From: Flavobacteriales bacterium
GTDB taxonomy: Bacteria > Bacteroidota > Bacteroidia > Flavobacteriales > JASBRU01
Assembly (NCBI GenBank): GCA_030149285.1
Contig: JASBRU010000006.1
Coordinates: 128,170 to 186,657 of the forward strand
Direction: 5' to 3'
DNA length: 58,488 nt
In this document: piece by piece, positions 1 through 7,544 of the stretch
Layout of the letters: each line of letters starts with the position of its first letter
Position numbering within the stretch: the stretch's first letter is position 1
The notes under the pieces: model-generated
What the model saw: only the letters and a program-made list of their open reading frames with translations
Database searches by the model: none
What the model was told of the DNA's origin: nothing
Made by a program: the position numbers and the translations under genes

Positions 1-1
1 C

Positions 2-94
2 CCCAGCTTAAACCAGCGTGTAAAACAACAAATTATTGCCTCTTACTTAGGCATTGCTCCGGAGTCTTTAAGTAGGCTCAAAAAAATTTCTTAA
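2..94 (+). CDS. Crp/Fnr-family transcriptional regulator, C-terminal fragment
   Basis: Partial gene cut by the left edge of the window. The reading frame ending at the TAA at 92-94 encodes a peptide containing [20 protein letters not shown], which is the recognition-helix part of the C-terminal Crp-type helix-turn-helix of Bacteroidota Crp/Fnr regulators. The A-S-Y-L-G-[IM]-x-x-E-[ST]-L-S-R pattern is diagnostic. The sensory cyclic-nucleotide-binding-like domain lies outside the window, so its effector cannot be judged. The SDR gene follows 58 bp downstream on the same strand and may be its target or operon partner (inference). Confidence 0.8.
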   Translation, partial: PSLNQRVKQQIIASYLGIAPESLSRLKKIS

Positions 95-152
95 CATAAG
101 TCAATGTAATTGATTTTTGCCCGGTATTACTTTGCATAAAAATTATACAAAG

Positions 153-890
153 ATGATACTTAGCAACAATACTATATTAATTACCGGTGGTAGTTCGGGT
201 TTAGGGCTAGAACTTGCCAAACACTTTTTACAACTCAACAACAAAGTAATTATTTGCAGCCGCTCTAATAAAAAACTAGAGGAAGCCAAAAAACTACTAC
301 CCGAAGTAGAAATTTTTCAGTGCGATATTTCTGCACAAGAAGAGTGCGAAAAACTAGCCAATTGGGTAGAGAAAAATCATCCTACCTGTAATGTACTTAT
401 CAATAATGCAGCCATAGTACACAATACTAATTTTGTAACAGATGCTTATATGATAGACAAATCTGTGGCAGAAATAAAAACCAACCTTATTGCCCCCATC
501 ACACTATCAAAGCTTTTTATACCCATACTGGCACAAAACACCAATCCTTATATAATAAATGTTACCTCGGGCTTGGCTTATATTCCCAGAACAGCTTACC
601 CTATATACAATGCCACCAAAGCCGGTTTACACTCTTTTACCCAAGTACTAAGAAACCAATTAGAGAGCTCTACAATAACTGTTACCGAAGTGCTTTTTCC
701 GGTAGTAGACACTCCTTTTCATAAAGGCAATGCCCCAAAAATTGCTATTGGAGCAGAAGAAGCTGTAAACGAACTATTTATAGGCCTTAAAAAAGGTAAA
801 CCTGAAATAAGAATAGGAAAAGTAGAGATGCTTTATAAACTCTCTAGATTTTTTCCTTCCTTTGCTTATAAGATTATAAACCAACTATAA
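153..890 (+). CDS. Short-chain dehydrogenase/reductase (SDR), DltE-like
   Basis: A 245-residue NAD(P)-dependent oxidoreductase of the classical SDR family. Visible motifs are the N-terminal cofactor loop ITGGSSGLGLELA, the structural NNAA motif near residue 98, a Ser in the INVTSG strand and the catalytic YNATK (Y-x-x-x-K) motif. The substrate is unknown; the sequence style resembles the oxidoreductases named DltE in Gram-negative genomes. The frame is open upstream to a TTG at 117, but ATG 153 places the Rossmann glycine loop close to the N-terminus as is usual. The methyltransferase gene begins 2 nt after the stop, so the two are almost certainly co-transcribed, possibly with the upstream Crp/Fnr gene. 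Confidence 0.85.
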   Translation: MILSNNTILITGGSSGLGLELAKHFLQLNNKVIICSRSNKKLEEAKKLLPEVEIFQCDISAQEECEKLANWVEKNHPTCNVLINNAAIVHNTNFVTDAYMIDKSVAEIKTNLIAPITLSKLFIPILAQNTNPYIINVTSGLAYIPRTAYPIYNATKAGLHSFTQVLRNQLESSTITVTEVLFPVVDTPFHKGNAPKIAIGAEEAVNELFIGLKKGKPEIRIGKVEMLYKLSRFFPSFAYKIINQL

Positions 891-891
891 G

Positions 892-1470
892 ATGATGCAC
901 GGATATACCCATAAACATGCTCATCAATGCCCCCATAAAACAGCATTGATATTAGATAATTGGTTAAGGAAACTTATACACAACCCCTATAAACTTTTAG
1001 AACCCCTAGTTGAAAGTAGTATGACGGTGCTAGACTTTGGTTGCGGTAATGGCTTTTTTAGTATGCCTTTATCCAGTTTAGTAGGGCCATCGGGTACTGT
1101 TATTGCTGTAGACACCCATCAAGAGATGCTGAATAGGCTACAGAATAAAGCAGACAAGCACCAGTTTAATAACATCTCTATCCATAAAAACACGGATGAA
1201 GGTATAGGCATTAACCAAAAGGTAGACTTTGCTTTGGCTGCATATATCTTTTATGAGTTAGACAACCAGCTTGCTTACCTAAATGAGTTGCATGAGCAAC
1301 TAAACGATGGTTGTTTTTTATTGTTGATAGAGCCAAACCCCGTGGTATCTAAAAAGAAATTTAGACAAGTTGTTAACCTAGCTTTAGATACAGGTTTTGA
1401 AGCAGTAGAAAACCTGAGTGTGCCTTTTAGCCAATCTATATTACTTAAAAAAGGCTACAGTACTTACTAA
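892..1470 (+). CDS. Class I SAM-dependent methyltransferase
   Basis: A 192-residue cytoplasmic protein with the class I methyltransferase core: motif I VLDFGCGNGFFS, an acidic end of beta-2 in VIAVDTHQEML, and a downstream Rossmann-like order of strands. It belongs to the UbiE/methyltransferase-11 type of fold; the acceptor substrate cannot be told. The N-terminus is His-rich (HGYTHKHAHQCPHK), which could bind metal, but this is only a composition remark. It starts with two consecutive ATG codons directly after the SDR stop, consistent with translational coupling. Confidence 0.8.
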   Translation: MMHGYTHKHAHQCPHKTALILDNWLRKLIHNPYKLLEPLVESSMTVLDFGCGNGFFSMPLSSLVGPSGTVIAVDTHQEMLNRLQNKADKHQFNNISIHKNTDEGIGINQKVDFALAAYIFYELDNQLAYLNELHEQLNDGCFLLLIEPNPVVSKKKFRQVVNLALDTGFEAVENLSVPFSQSILLKKGYSTY

Positions 1471-1490
1471 ATAGTACCGTAAATACTATT

Positions 1491-1498
1491 TATCTTTG
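1491..1498 (+). promoter_or_regulatory. -7 promoter box (TATCTTTG) of the AlkB-like gene
   Basis: An exact match to the Bacteroidota TAnnTTTG -7 element ending 6 nt before the ATG at 1505. No convincing -33 TTG sits 19-21 nt upstream. The geometry implies transcription starts at or beside the start codon, so the mRNA may be leaderless. Confidence 0.5.
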
Positions 1499-1504
1499 GT
1501 AGAT

Positions 1505-2107
1505 ATGAGCCTATTTACCGAACACAAACAACCTATTGCCCTACCCGATGCGGATAGCATTTACTACCCCGAGGTTTATACCGAGCAAGAAGCTGCAGCT
1601 ATTTTTAAAGAGCTGAAAGAGCAAACCAATTGGCAGCAGCATCAAATAAAAATGTATGGCAAACTAATAGATTGCCCCAGACTAAGCGCCTACTTTGGGC
1701 AACCCAATACGCACTACACCTACTCTACTATTGTAAAACTTAGCCCAACACCTTTTACCAAAACCCTATTGGCATTAAAACAAAAAGCAGAGGAGTTGGC
1801 CAAGACAGAGTTCAATTGTATGCTGGCAAACTATTACCGAGATGGCAAAGACAGCATGAGCTGGCATGCCGATGGCGAACCGGAACTGGGACCGGAACCC
1901 ATAGTGGCATCTGTAACTTTTGGGGCGGCACGTATGTTTCACCTCAAGCACCAAACCGATGCAAGCAAAAAGTATAAGCTTCCGCTAGAAAATGGCAGCA
2001 TACTAGTGATGGGCAAGCGCACCCAACACGAGTGGTTACACCAAGTACCTAAAACAGCTAAACCCATTGGCGAACGTATCAATCTTACTTTCAGGTATAT
2101 TAAGTAA
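1505..2107 (+). CDS. AlkB-like 2-oxoglutarate/Fe(II)-dependent dioxygenase
   Basis: A 200-residue protein of the AlkB family, which oxidatively removes alkyl groups from damaged nucleic acid bases. The conserved features are NYYRDGKDSMSWHADGEPELG with the iron-binding H-x-D, a strand SVTFGAARMFHLKH, the second metal His in the MGKRTQHEWLHQVPK segment, and the 2-oxoglutarate-binding R-x-N-L-T-F-R near the C-terminus. Length and motif order fit bacterial AlkB2/ALKBH2-type proteins. A TTG at 1496 is in frame, but ATG 1505 is preferred because the -7 promoter box overlaps the TTG. Transcribed alone. Confidence 0.9.
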   Translation: MSLFTEHKQPIALPDADSIYYPEVYTEQEAAAIFKELKEQTNWQQHQIKMYGKLIDCPRLSAYFGQPNTHYTYSTIVKLSPTPFTKTLLALKQKAEELAKTEFNCMLANYYRDGKDSMSWHADGEPELGPEPIVASVTFGAARMFHLKHQTDASKKYKLPLENGSILVMGKRTQHEWLHQVPKTAKPIGERINLTFRYIK

Positions 2108-2117
2108 TGCCTGTTTA

Positions 2118-2145
2118 TTTTGCCATGAAGCAAAAGGAAGTATAG
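2118..2145 (+). repeat. Degenerate copy of the dispersed intergenic hairpin repeat
   Basis: TTTTGC (2118-2123) pairs with GCAAAA (2130-2135) and is followed by GGAAGTATA, the same 3' end seen in the repeat at 10001-10195. Only the terminal hairpin part is recognisable. It lies just after the AlkB-like stop. Confidence 0.4.
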
Positions 2146-2238
2146 AGAGTACTCACTTCAAAGCTAAATAAATACTTAAAAACCCATTACTGCATATTTC
2201 TTACATTTAGGCAGCATTAGAAATTTATACCCCAAACA

Positions 2239-3972
2239 ATGAAAAAGATCGCTAATTACCTAGCGCTTGCTTCTGTGCTTTTTAGTTTTAGCAGCTATGC
2301 ACAAAGCAACGCCTCGTTTGAATATGCCAAACAGCTAATGGGCTCGGCAACTATTCTTCCCCAATCAATTTATAATGATCTAAACGGAGACCTAATTATT
2401 GTAGGTACTTTTGAAGGCACTGCAGATTTTGACCCCAACCCTAGTAACACCACAAACCTTAGTTCTAATGGCAATTTTGATGTGTTTATTGCAAAGTATA
2501 GCAGTAACGGACAACTTATATGGGCCAAAAGCTATGGCAGTAATTTAGAAGAAAATATTACTGCAACTACAATTGATGAAATGGGCAACATATACATTGC
2601 AGGTAATTTTCATACCAGTGTAGATTTCGACCCCGGTTCTGGTACTTTTTTACTCTCTAGCCTAGATAACTCTAGTGTGTTTTTACAAAAGCTGGATAAC
2701 GATGGAGACTTTGTATGGGCAAAAGGATATTACGCATCCGGTAATGTCGCAGGCATCACATCTCTTTCAATAGGCGAACAACAAGACATTTATACTACAG
2801 GTATATTTACCGGAACACTAAGTTTTTCTCAGGGAGTTACCACTGATGATTTAGACAACCAAACATTTTCTCCTAAAGCATTTATAGCAAAAATCTTGTT
2901 TAACGGAAGCCATATATGGGGTAATATGCTGGAAGGCGGAAACTTTTCTTACGGCAAAAAGATTATAAAAGGTAATAGTGGAGGCATCTACTTAGTAGGA
3001 GAATATCTAGGCTTAGTAGACTTTGATCCTAGCCCTAATACTTTTACAATGGACCAAAACCAAAATGCTTTTATAGCAAAATACAACAATATAGGTGGGT
3101 TTATATGGGCAAAACCATTGCTTAATCTTTCCCAAAAAGACATTTTTATAGAAGATGCCATTGTAAATGCCAACGATGAACTATTTGTTACCGGAAACTT
3201 TTTGGGTACTATAGATTTAGATCCGGATGCCACAGGTGTTTTTACACTTTCCAGTCCAACAAATCCTTTGAGCTTGTATGACGGATATACTGCCAAATAC
3301 GATACTAATGGCAACTTTGTATGGGCTAGCCAACTAACCTGTTCTAATAGAGTTATTGGGCAAAAAATAAGCTCAGATTATCTAGGCAACATTTACACAA
3401 CCGGTATTTTTAATGACACCCTTACACATGATAGTAGCGGAGTAAACCTACAAGCAGTTTCTGCGGGTGATGATGACTTTTTTATTGAAAAACTAAATGC
3501 AACAGGCAACTATGTTTGGAGCCATACTTTTGGAGGTTTAAATGAAGATGTAAGTACCTCTATAGTTATAGATGACTCATTAAATATATACACCACTGGC
3601 CATTTTAGAGAGGCTGTAGATTTTGACCCTAGCCAAGGCACTGCTTTACTTACCTCATCGGGCACTACTTACTCAGATATGTTTATACAAAAGCTGCACT
3701 TAAGCGATCCAATTGGGATAAAGGAGAATGCTAATCTGAGCCTTGGCAAGGTATACCCAAACCCCACCAATGGTGAGCTTACAATAGAGCTAACTAATTA
3801 TGAAAAAGATGTTATTGTTACTGTATCTAACATCTACGGACAAATAATTTCATCCGAAAAACACTCAGCAAAATCTATAACCATAGATATAAATGGTGCA
3901 AGTGGCATGTATATTATTCAGCTACAAACCGAAGATGGGCTTACAAGCACCTTTAAAATTCTGAAAGAATAA
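2239..3972 (+). CDS. Secreted beta-propeller-like (SBBP repeat) protein with T9SS type A sorting domain
   Basis: A 577-residue exported protein. Residues 1-21 form a signal peptide ending SYAQ. The body holds about seven repeats of the pattern F-x-A-K-[YL]-x-x-x-G-x-x-[IV]-W-A-K followed by an [IV]-Y-x-x-G-x-F strand, the layout of SBBP/beta-propeller repeats; FDP-x-P/S motifs recur between them. The final 80 residues, beginning near GKVYPNPTNGELTIEL and ending GMYIIQLQ...FKILKE, are a type A C-terminal sorting domain, so the protein should cross the outer membrane through the T9SS. Its biological role is unknown. Start ATG 2239 precedes a typical KK signal peptide. Confidence 0.85.
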   Translation: MKKIANYLALASVLFSFSSYAQSNASFEYAKQLMGSATILPQSIYNDLNGDLIIVGTFEGTADFDPNPSNTTNLSSNGNFDVFIAKYSSNGQLIWAKSYGSNLEENITATTIDEMGNIYIAGNFHTSVDFDPGSGTFLLSSLDNSSVFLQKLDNDGDFVWAKGYYASGNVAGITSLSIGEQQDIYTTGIFTGTLSFSQGVTTDDLDNQTFSPKAFIAKILFNGSHIWGNMLEGGNFSYGKKIIKGNSGGIYLVGEYLGLVDFDPSPNTFTMDQNQNAFIAKYNNIGGFIWAKPLLNLSQKDIFIEDAIVNANDELFVTGNFLGTIDLDPDATGVFTLSSPTNPLSLYDGYTAKYDTNGNFVWASQLTCSNRVIGQKISSDYLGNIYTTGIFNDTLTHDSSGVNLQAVSAGDDDFFIEKLNATGNYVWSHTFGGLNEDVSTSIVIDDSLNIYTTGHFREAVDFDPSQGTALLTSSGTTYSDMFIQKLHLSDPIGIKENANLSLGKVYPNPTNGELTIELTNYEKDVIVTVSNIYGQIISSEKHSAKSITIDINGASGMYIIQLQTEDGLTSTFKILKE

Positions 3973-3973
3973 G

Positions 3974-4696
3974 CTAAGAAAATAATGCACTAACATCCTC
4001 TTCCGTATCTCGCCAAAAGGCAAATACTTCTTGTATGGCGGCATGGTAGGCATAATGCTCTTGCAATAGGCCTTCGTTTTCAAAAACATAAACGCTGTGG
4101 TTACCCAACTTGCGCTGAGTTTTACGCCGCTTTTGTTCGGCAATGGCTTTGGGTTTTGCCAGCCTATATAGCTCTCGCATACGCTCCTTGCTTTGCAAAG
4201 CATGCCCATGTTTATTTAAAAACTTCCAGGTGCGGCTAAGCATAAAGCTTCTTATCTCAAACTCGCCTGTTTCGCAAAACTGTTGGTAGGGTTGCAGTAT
4301 ACAATCGGTAATAAATACTTGGTATTGCCTTTCTTTTTCTGTCTCGGTAGGTTGTGGCAACAGCTTTTGCTCTTCTGCTTTTTGCTGTAAGTACAGTTTG
4401 GTAGCTTTGGTTTTATAGGGCAATAGCCATTTATACCAAGTACGCGGGCATACCACAAACTCATCGCCCTTGCGCACCCCCTCTGCAAAAGCCTTTTCTA
4501 TTACAGAAAAATCGTTTAGCACCTTAAAATCTCTAAGTAAGTCTTGAGCCAAAGTAGTTGCTAGCGCAACATTTTTTTGTGCATCCCCACCATTCTGACC
4601 AAGCTCAAAATAGGTTTTTTCTATCAATCTAAGGCACTGTAAATGCCAATTTAGGGCAAAATCGTTGGTTTTTGTATTGTTTTTTTCAGGTGTCAT
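3974..4696 (-). CDS. Uncharacterised protein, possible last gene of the phage-like early cluster
   Basis: A 240-residue basic, helical, cytoplasmic protein with no signal peptide or membrane segment and no family recognised. The C-terminal half has Arg/Lys-rich stretches (KPKAIAEQKRRKTQRKLG) that suggest nucleic-acid contact, but no known fold is identified. Its stop abuts the stop of the T9SS protein (convergent, 1 nt apart). Composition and position on the minus strand below the replisome-organiser-like gene suggest it belongs to the same phage-derived region, though the secreted gene 4969-5481 intervenes on the opposite strand. Confidence 0.6.
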   Translation of the reverse strand: MTPEKNNTKTNDFALNWHLQCLRLIEKTYFELGQNGGDAQKNVALATTLAQDLLRDFKVLNDFSVIEKAFAEGVRKGDEFVVCPRTWYKWLLPYKTKATKLYLQQKAEEQKLLPQPTETEKERQYQVFITDCILQPYQQFCETGEFEIRSFMLSRTWKFLNKHGHALQSKERMRELYRLAKPKAIAEQKRRKTQRKLGNHSVYVFENEGLLQEHYAYHAAIQEVFAFWRDTEEDVSALFS

Positions 4697-4842
4697 TTTG
4701 GGCTACAACTCACATTATATAAGGGATAACATATACCCATACTTATTTATCAATTTCGTTAAAACAGTTATTCGCGCATAAAAAAGTTAGTTGTTGTGTG
4801 GTATATAAAAAAATACTATATTGCAATGAATTGCCACGAGAA

Positions 4843-4946
4843 GTGTCCACGCAAGCCGAATATAGTTTTCTACTGCACAAATTCAACCTTAATTCCGCGT
4901 GGGCATTTCTTTTTGGCTTTTTTTATGCCCCACAATTTTTTCCCTC
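4843..4946 (+). promoter_or_regulatory. Candidate leader with two mutually exclusive hairpins (attenuator-like)
   Basis: GTGTCCACGC (4843-4852) can pair with GCGTGGGCAT (4897-4906) over 10 positions including two wobbles. The right arm can instead pair with ATGCCCCAC (4925-4933; one bulged C), and that second stem is followed by a T tract (4936-4941). The second hairpin plus T tract has terminator geometry and the first would prevent it from forming. A weak promoter-like pair (TTG at 4791-4796, TA-rich box near 4814-4822) lies upstream. Whether it is transcribed, and what would flip it, is unknown. Confidence 0.4.
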
Positions 4947-4968
4947 AGTTTTTTAGTAGTTTTAGAAT

Positions 4969-5481
4969 ATGAATAAGTACATCTGTATTTTATTTTTATT
5001 GATAAGCACTACCTCCTATGCGCAGGTAAGCACTAAAACGTATACAGATGCTACCATAAGCTTTAATTACACCGGTAATTATAAACTCCTAGAAAAAGGA
5101 ACTCCAACAGATAGTACGGGCAAAAAACTCACTTTCCAAACCGTAAATGGCAATACTATTATACTCTGGTACAGTACTGTTGCCAAAGAAAAAAACACCT
5201 TGGTGTATTTTCATGATTACGATAAGTTTAAGCAAATAGGTGGCTTTGACAATTTTTTTACCAAAGACATCAGCCGATTACTTAAAGGCGACAAAGAAGC
5301 CTTTGGCAAAGTAGTACTGTATAAAAAAGAGGGCAAAAAGAGCTTTGCATACTCGCTAACCTACAGCAATCTACCCTTGCAGGTAAGTATTTATTATTTT
5401 GAGGAAACGCAAGGTATTGTTGCTGACCAAGAGCTATACGAAATGGTGCTCAACACCCTGGTAATTAAAGAAAAGAAATAG
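4969..5481 (+). CDS. Small secreted protein of unknown function
   Basis: A 170-residue protein with a clean signal peptide (MNKYICILFLLISTTSYAQ) and a mature part of alternating beta strands. There is no lipobox and no T9SS domain, so it is probably periplasmic. No family is recognised. It sits alone on the plus strand inside the otherwise minus-strand phage-like region, directly after the candidate attenuator at 4843-4946. Between it and the convergent gene at 5586 is a long nested hairpin. Confidence 0.65.
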   Translation: MNKYICILFLLISTTSYAQVSTKTYTDATISFNYTGNYKLLEKGTPTDSTGKKLTFQTVNGNTIILWYSTVAKEKNTLVYFHDYDKFKQIGGFDNFFTKDISRLLKGDKEAFGKVVLYKKEGKKSFAYSLTYSNLPLQVSIYYFEETQGIVADQELYEMVLNTLVIKEKK

Positions 5482-5496
5482 GTTTAGTTTTTATTT

Positions 5497-5566
5497 ATTC
5501 CTACAAACGCAATCAGGTACAAATACCCTATTTGGGGGTGATTACATAAAATGGTTTTGTAGGAAT
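5497..5566. repeat. 70-nt nested inverted repeat between convergent genes
   Basis: ATTCCTACAAA (5497-5507) is perfectly complementary to TTTGTAGGAAT (5556-5566). Inside it AATCA (5511-5515) pairs with TGATT (5539-5543), and CAAATA (5520-5525) pairs with TATTTG (5529-5534) around a CCC loop. The arms form one long hairpin with internal loops. It has no T tract, so it is not a classical terminator. A related stretch, TCCTACAAAAACCATTT, occurs near 20321-20340. Confidence 0.6.
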
Positions 5567-5585
5567 TTCAAAGACTTTAAAACAA

Positions 5586-6119
5586 CTAAGGGTCAGCATC
5601 TGAGGCTTGTCGGTGCATTTGTAGTATCAACTCCTCCCCTTCGGTAAGGCGCTTATTGTTTAGGCTATGGTTGGTAGTAGGCTTTTGGGGTCTGCTGTTT
5701 TTCCCCCGTACCCCCTTTTCTTCTTTTTTATTTTCTTTTTCTTTTTCAGGGTCTGCCCAGACCCCGGCGAGTGTCTCCTTAGGGTCTAAAAACCGATATA
5801 GTTTGTGGCTTAAAAAAGCCCGATAAGCGGGCTTGTGTGCGTTGTTTTGTTGGTTTATTTTACTGATGGTGGTTTCTATAAATTGCCGGAGCAGAATTTT
5901 ATTTCCGTCAAACACCAACACCTTATCTGTGCCAAAGCTTTTTACATCTGCCATTAAATACTTCTCTCCCGTCTCGAATTCAATTAACTCGGGGTCGTAA
6001 ACAAGCACACCGGCGGCATCAGCTTTGCTCCAGAGGTAAAACCATAATAATTTTACTCTGGGACTGAGCTTTCTAAAATCTCGGTCCCAGAGTTGAAGAT
6101 CATAAAATCGTTTGGCCAT
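5586..6119 (-). CDS. Phage replisome-organiser-like protein (DnaD/replication-initiation type N-terminus)
   Basis: A 177-residue cytoplasmic protein. The N-terminus MAKRFYDLQLWDRDFRKLSP followed by V-K-L-L-W-F-Y-L-W-S-K-A-D-A-A-G-V matches the start of phage replisome organisers, which have a winged-helix fold and help load helicase at a phage origin. The C-terminal third is low-complexity and charged (Lys/Glu-rich, then Asn/Thr), a typical linker without the C-terminal helicase-contact domain. Start ATG 6119 is fixed by the conserved MAKRF; the preceding 56-codon gene overlaps it by 20 nt. Confidence 0.7.
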   Translation of the reverse strand: MAKRFYDLQLWDRDFRKLSPRVKLLWFYLWSKADAAGVLVYDPELIEFETGEKYLMADVKSFGTDKVLVFDGNKILLRQFIETTISKINQQNNAHKPAYRAFLSHKLYRFLDPKETLAGVWADPEKEKENKKEEKGVRGKNSRPQKPTTNHSLNNKRLTEGEELILQMHRQASDADP

Positions 6120-6270
6120 AGTTTGCTGCTTCGTTTATCTTTTTGATACGTTGCAGCAGAGCAGATTGTGCAATGGCGATGCGATACTTACTCTTTAGGT
6201 ATTTTTTAATCTCTACTGGAGATTTACCAAGACTAATAAGATCGGCAATTTTGCGGTTAAGGCTGTTCAT
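6100..6270 (-). CDS. 56-residue helix-turn-helix-like protein of the phage-like cluster
   Basis: A short gene reading MNSLNRKIADLISLGKSPVE and continuing to a TGA at 6100-6102. It is predicted all-helical, with a K-I-x-D-L-I-x-x-G-x-S-x-x-E-I...L-x-x-R pattern that resembles a small helix-turn-helix. The stop overlaps the start of the replisome-organiser-like gene (20 nt), the usual tight packing of phage early operons. No family name can be given. Confidence 0.55.
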   Translation of the reverse strand: MNSLNRKIADLISLGKSPVEIKKYLKSKYRIAIAQSALLQRIKKINEAANYGQTIL

Positions 6271-6292
6271 ACTCAGGTGGATTAAATGGTTA

Positions 6293-6601
6293 TTACACTA
6301 TTTGTTGATTCCTTTGTTTGTGTTTGCGGTACAAACCCTCTATTTGGTAAGCTATCAAATTGGTAAACAATCTGTCATTAAACTCACTCCCTTTTAGGTT
6401 AAACTGTACCAGCACCTCTTCACCTTCGCCAAACGGTTCTAATTTGTAAGCATTTTGCTGCAAAAACTCAAATCTCAAATCTTGCGGAAAGTCGCGTCCT
6501 GTGCGCAAAATCAGCTCGCGTTTTACAAATCCGTCAGGCTGAATTTCAATACCTTTAATATCGACAATTGTGCCCGCAATTGCAAACTTGTTATACTGCA
6601 T
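6293..6601 (-). CDS. DUF3127 domain protein (OB-fold, single-strand-binding-like)
   Basis: A 102-residue protein matching the DUF3127 pattern: an N-terminal G-T-I-V-D-I strand, a K-R-E-L-I-L-R-T strand, FPQDLRFEFLQQNA in the position of the family's F-P-Q-D-L-x-F-E segment, G-E-E-V-L-V-Q-F-N, then FNDRLFTNLIAYQIEG. DUF3127 proteins have an OB fold and occur in Bacteroidota phages and genomes, where they are thought to act like single-stranded DNA-binding proteins (family knowledge). Lies in the minus-strand early cluster upstream of the replisome-organiser-like gene, which supports a replication role. Confidence 0.75.
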   Translation of the reverse strand: MQYNKFAIAGTIVDIKGIEIQPDGFVKRELILRTGRDFPQDLRFEFLQQNAYKLEPFGEGEEVLVQFNLKGSEFNDRLFTNLIAYQIEGLYRKHKQRNQQIV

Positions 6602-6633
6602 TCTTATCCGTTTTTTAACAGGTTATTAACGCA

Positions 6634-6927
6634 TTACTCATTCAGTTTCCAGCAATAATTTAGGTTACCCAATTCGCCCAAACGCTGCTCGGTAGTTTTT
6701 ACCAAAAAGCCTTTGCGAGTAAGGTCGCTCATGGCTCTGCGTATACTGGTTATAGGTGCATCTGTAGCCAATGCCTCTTGCACCTCAAATGGGGTATATA
6801 AACTATCGGGGTTATTACTAAAAAACTCTGCTATACGCTCGGTTTGCGTTAACTTATACCCTTGGCTTTTGCGTTCTCTGAATACGGATGGATTGATGGC
6901 TCCGAAATAAATGCTACTTGTGTTCAT
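6634..6927 (-). CDS. Small winged-helix-like protein of the phage-like cluster
   Basis: A 97-residue protein whose central part, LTQTERIAEFFSNNPDSLYT followed by PFEVQEALATDAPITSIRRAMSDL, reads as a winged-helix DNA-binding fold with a wing around FLVKTTEQRLG. Such small proteins are common in Bacteroidota phage early regions, where they are predicted regulators. Its ATG overlaps the TAA of the upstream 52-residue gene by one base (TAATG), so translation is probably coupled. No named family. Confidence 0.65.
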   Translation of the reverse strand: MNTSSIYFGAINPSVFRERKSQGYKLTQTERIAEFFSNNPDSLYTPFEVQEALATDAPITSIRRAMSDLTRKGFLVKTTEQRLGELGNLNYCWKLNE

Positions 6928-7085
6928 TACTTTCTAGTTTTTAAAGGTTTCAAAAAAAGTTTTCCCCCTACCCTGGTTTCTTTGTAGTAAATACCGCTAT
7001 TGCGGATTACCTCTATACCGAAAAGCCGCATGAATACTGAAAATGCGTTGGTACGAAATTTTAATGCAAAGGGTTTGGTTTTCAT
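6927..7085 (-). CDS. 52-residue uncharacterised protein of the phage-like cluster
   Basis: A small basic protein starting MKTKPFALKFRTNAFSVFMR and ending in a Lys-rich tail before the TAA at 6927-6929. Support for it being real is the 1-nt TAATG overlap with the next gene, a good ATG, and no competing reading frame in a 215-bp stretch that would otherwise be empty. Function unknown. Confidence 0.5.
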   Translation of the reverse strand: MKTKPFALKFRTNAFSVFMRLFGIEVIRNSGIYYKETRVGGKLFLKPLKTRK

Positions 7086-7104
7086 AAAAAATTTTCTATA
7101 TTTG
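7074..7104 (+). promoter_or_regulatory. Consensus promoter pointing antisense to the early cluster
   Basis: TTTG (7074-7077), 19 nt, then TATATTTG (7097-7104): the same two boxes and spacing as the S24 repressor promoter at 8094-8124. It faces right, into the 3' end of the minus-strand gene 7142-7462. No plus-strand gene lies downstream; a short stem (CGCT/AGCG, 7111-7124) and an 8-T run (7145-7152) follow, so it could make a short RNA. Confidence 0.45.
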
Positions 7105-7141
7105 ATATGTCGCTGATTGAAGCGGATTCAAGTAAAATGTT

Positions 7142-7462
7142 TTAGTTTTTTTTCATCATTGGAAAAGCCACTGTACCAGCAGTGGCTTTTCTACTTTCTA
7201 CACGACGTTGTTTAAAGGCTGCTTTGTACAATTCACCCATGGCAACTTTTAAGGCTTTCTTATAAGTCATTTCGCTTACCACCTCTAACTGCCCTGTTTT
7301 AAACCAGTCAAAGGCAATAGCCGTTTGTTTATCTTCATAACTCTCTCTTTCTATTTTAAAGCAGTTGCCACTGGCATATATCTCTAAGGCGCTTGCCGGC
7401 CCCTCTATCTTATAAAAGGTATCGCCCATACGGGCAAAAACAGGAAAAACAGGTTCATTCAT
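7142..7462 (-). CDS. Uncharacterised phage-like cluster protein, 106 residues
   Basis: A mixed alpha/beta cytoplasmic protein. The C-terminal end is strongly basic (KQRRVESRK), which hints at nucleic-acid contact. No family recognised. It lies between the 52-residue gene and the 76-residue gene with the same orientation; an 80-bp gap upstream (7463-7544) shows nothing clear. Confidence 0.55.
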   Translation of the reverse strand: MNEPVFPVFARMGDTFYKIEGPASALEIYASGNCFKIERESYEDKQTAIAFDWFKTGQLEVVSEMTYKKALKVAMGELYKAAFKQRRVESRKATAGTVAFPMMKKN

Positions 7463-7544
7463 ATCATCATCTTTTTTAAAGCTTTTGGGGTAGCACTTAG
7501 GTTTTTGTAGGTTTTGTTGCCACCCCTCCAGCAGGTTTTAGGTT

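Noticed and set aside
6143..6397. Plus-strand 84-codon frame
   Set aside because: Antisense to the 56-residue helix-turn-helix-like gene and DUF3127 gene, and starts without a promoter or relation to other plus-strand genes.
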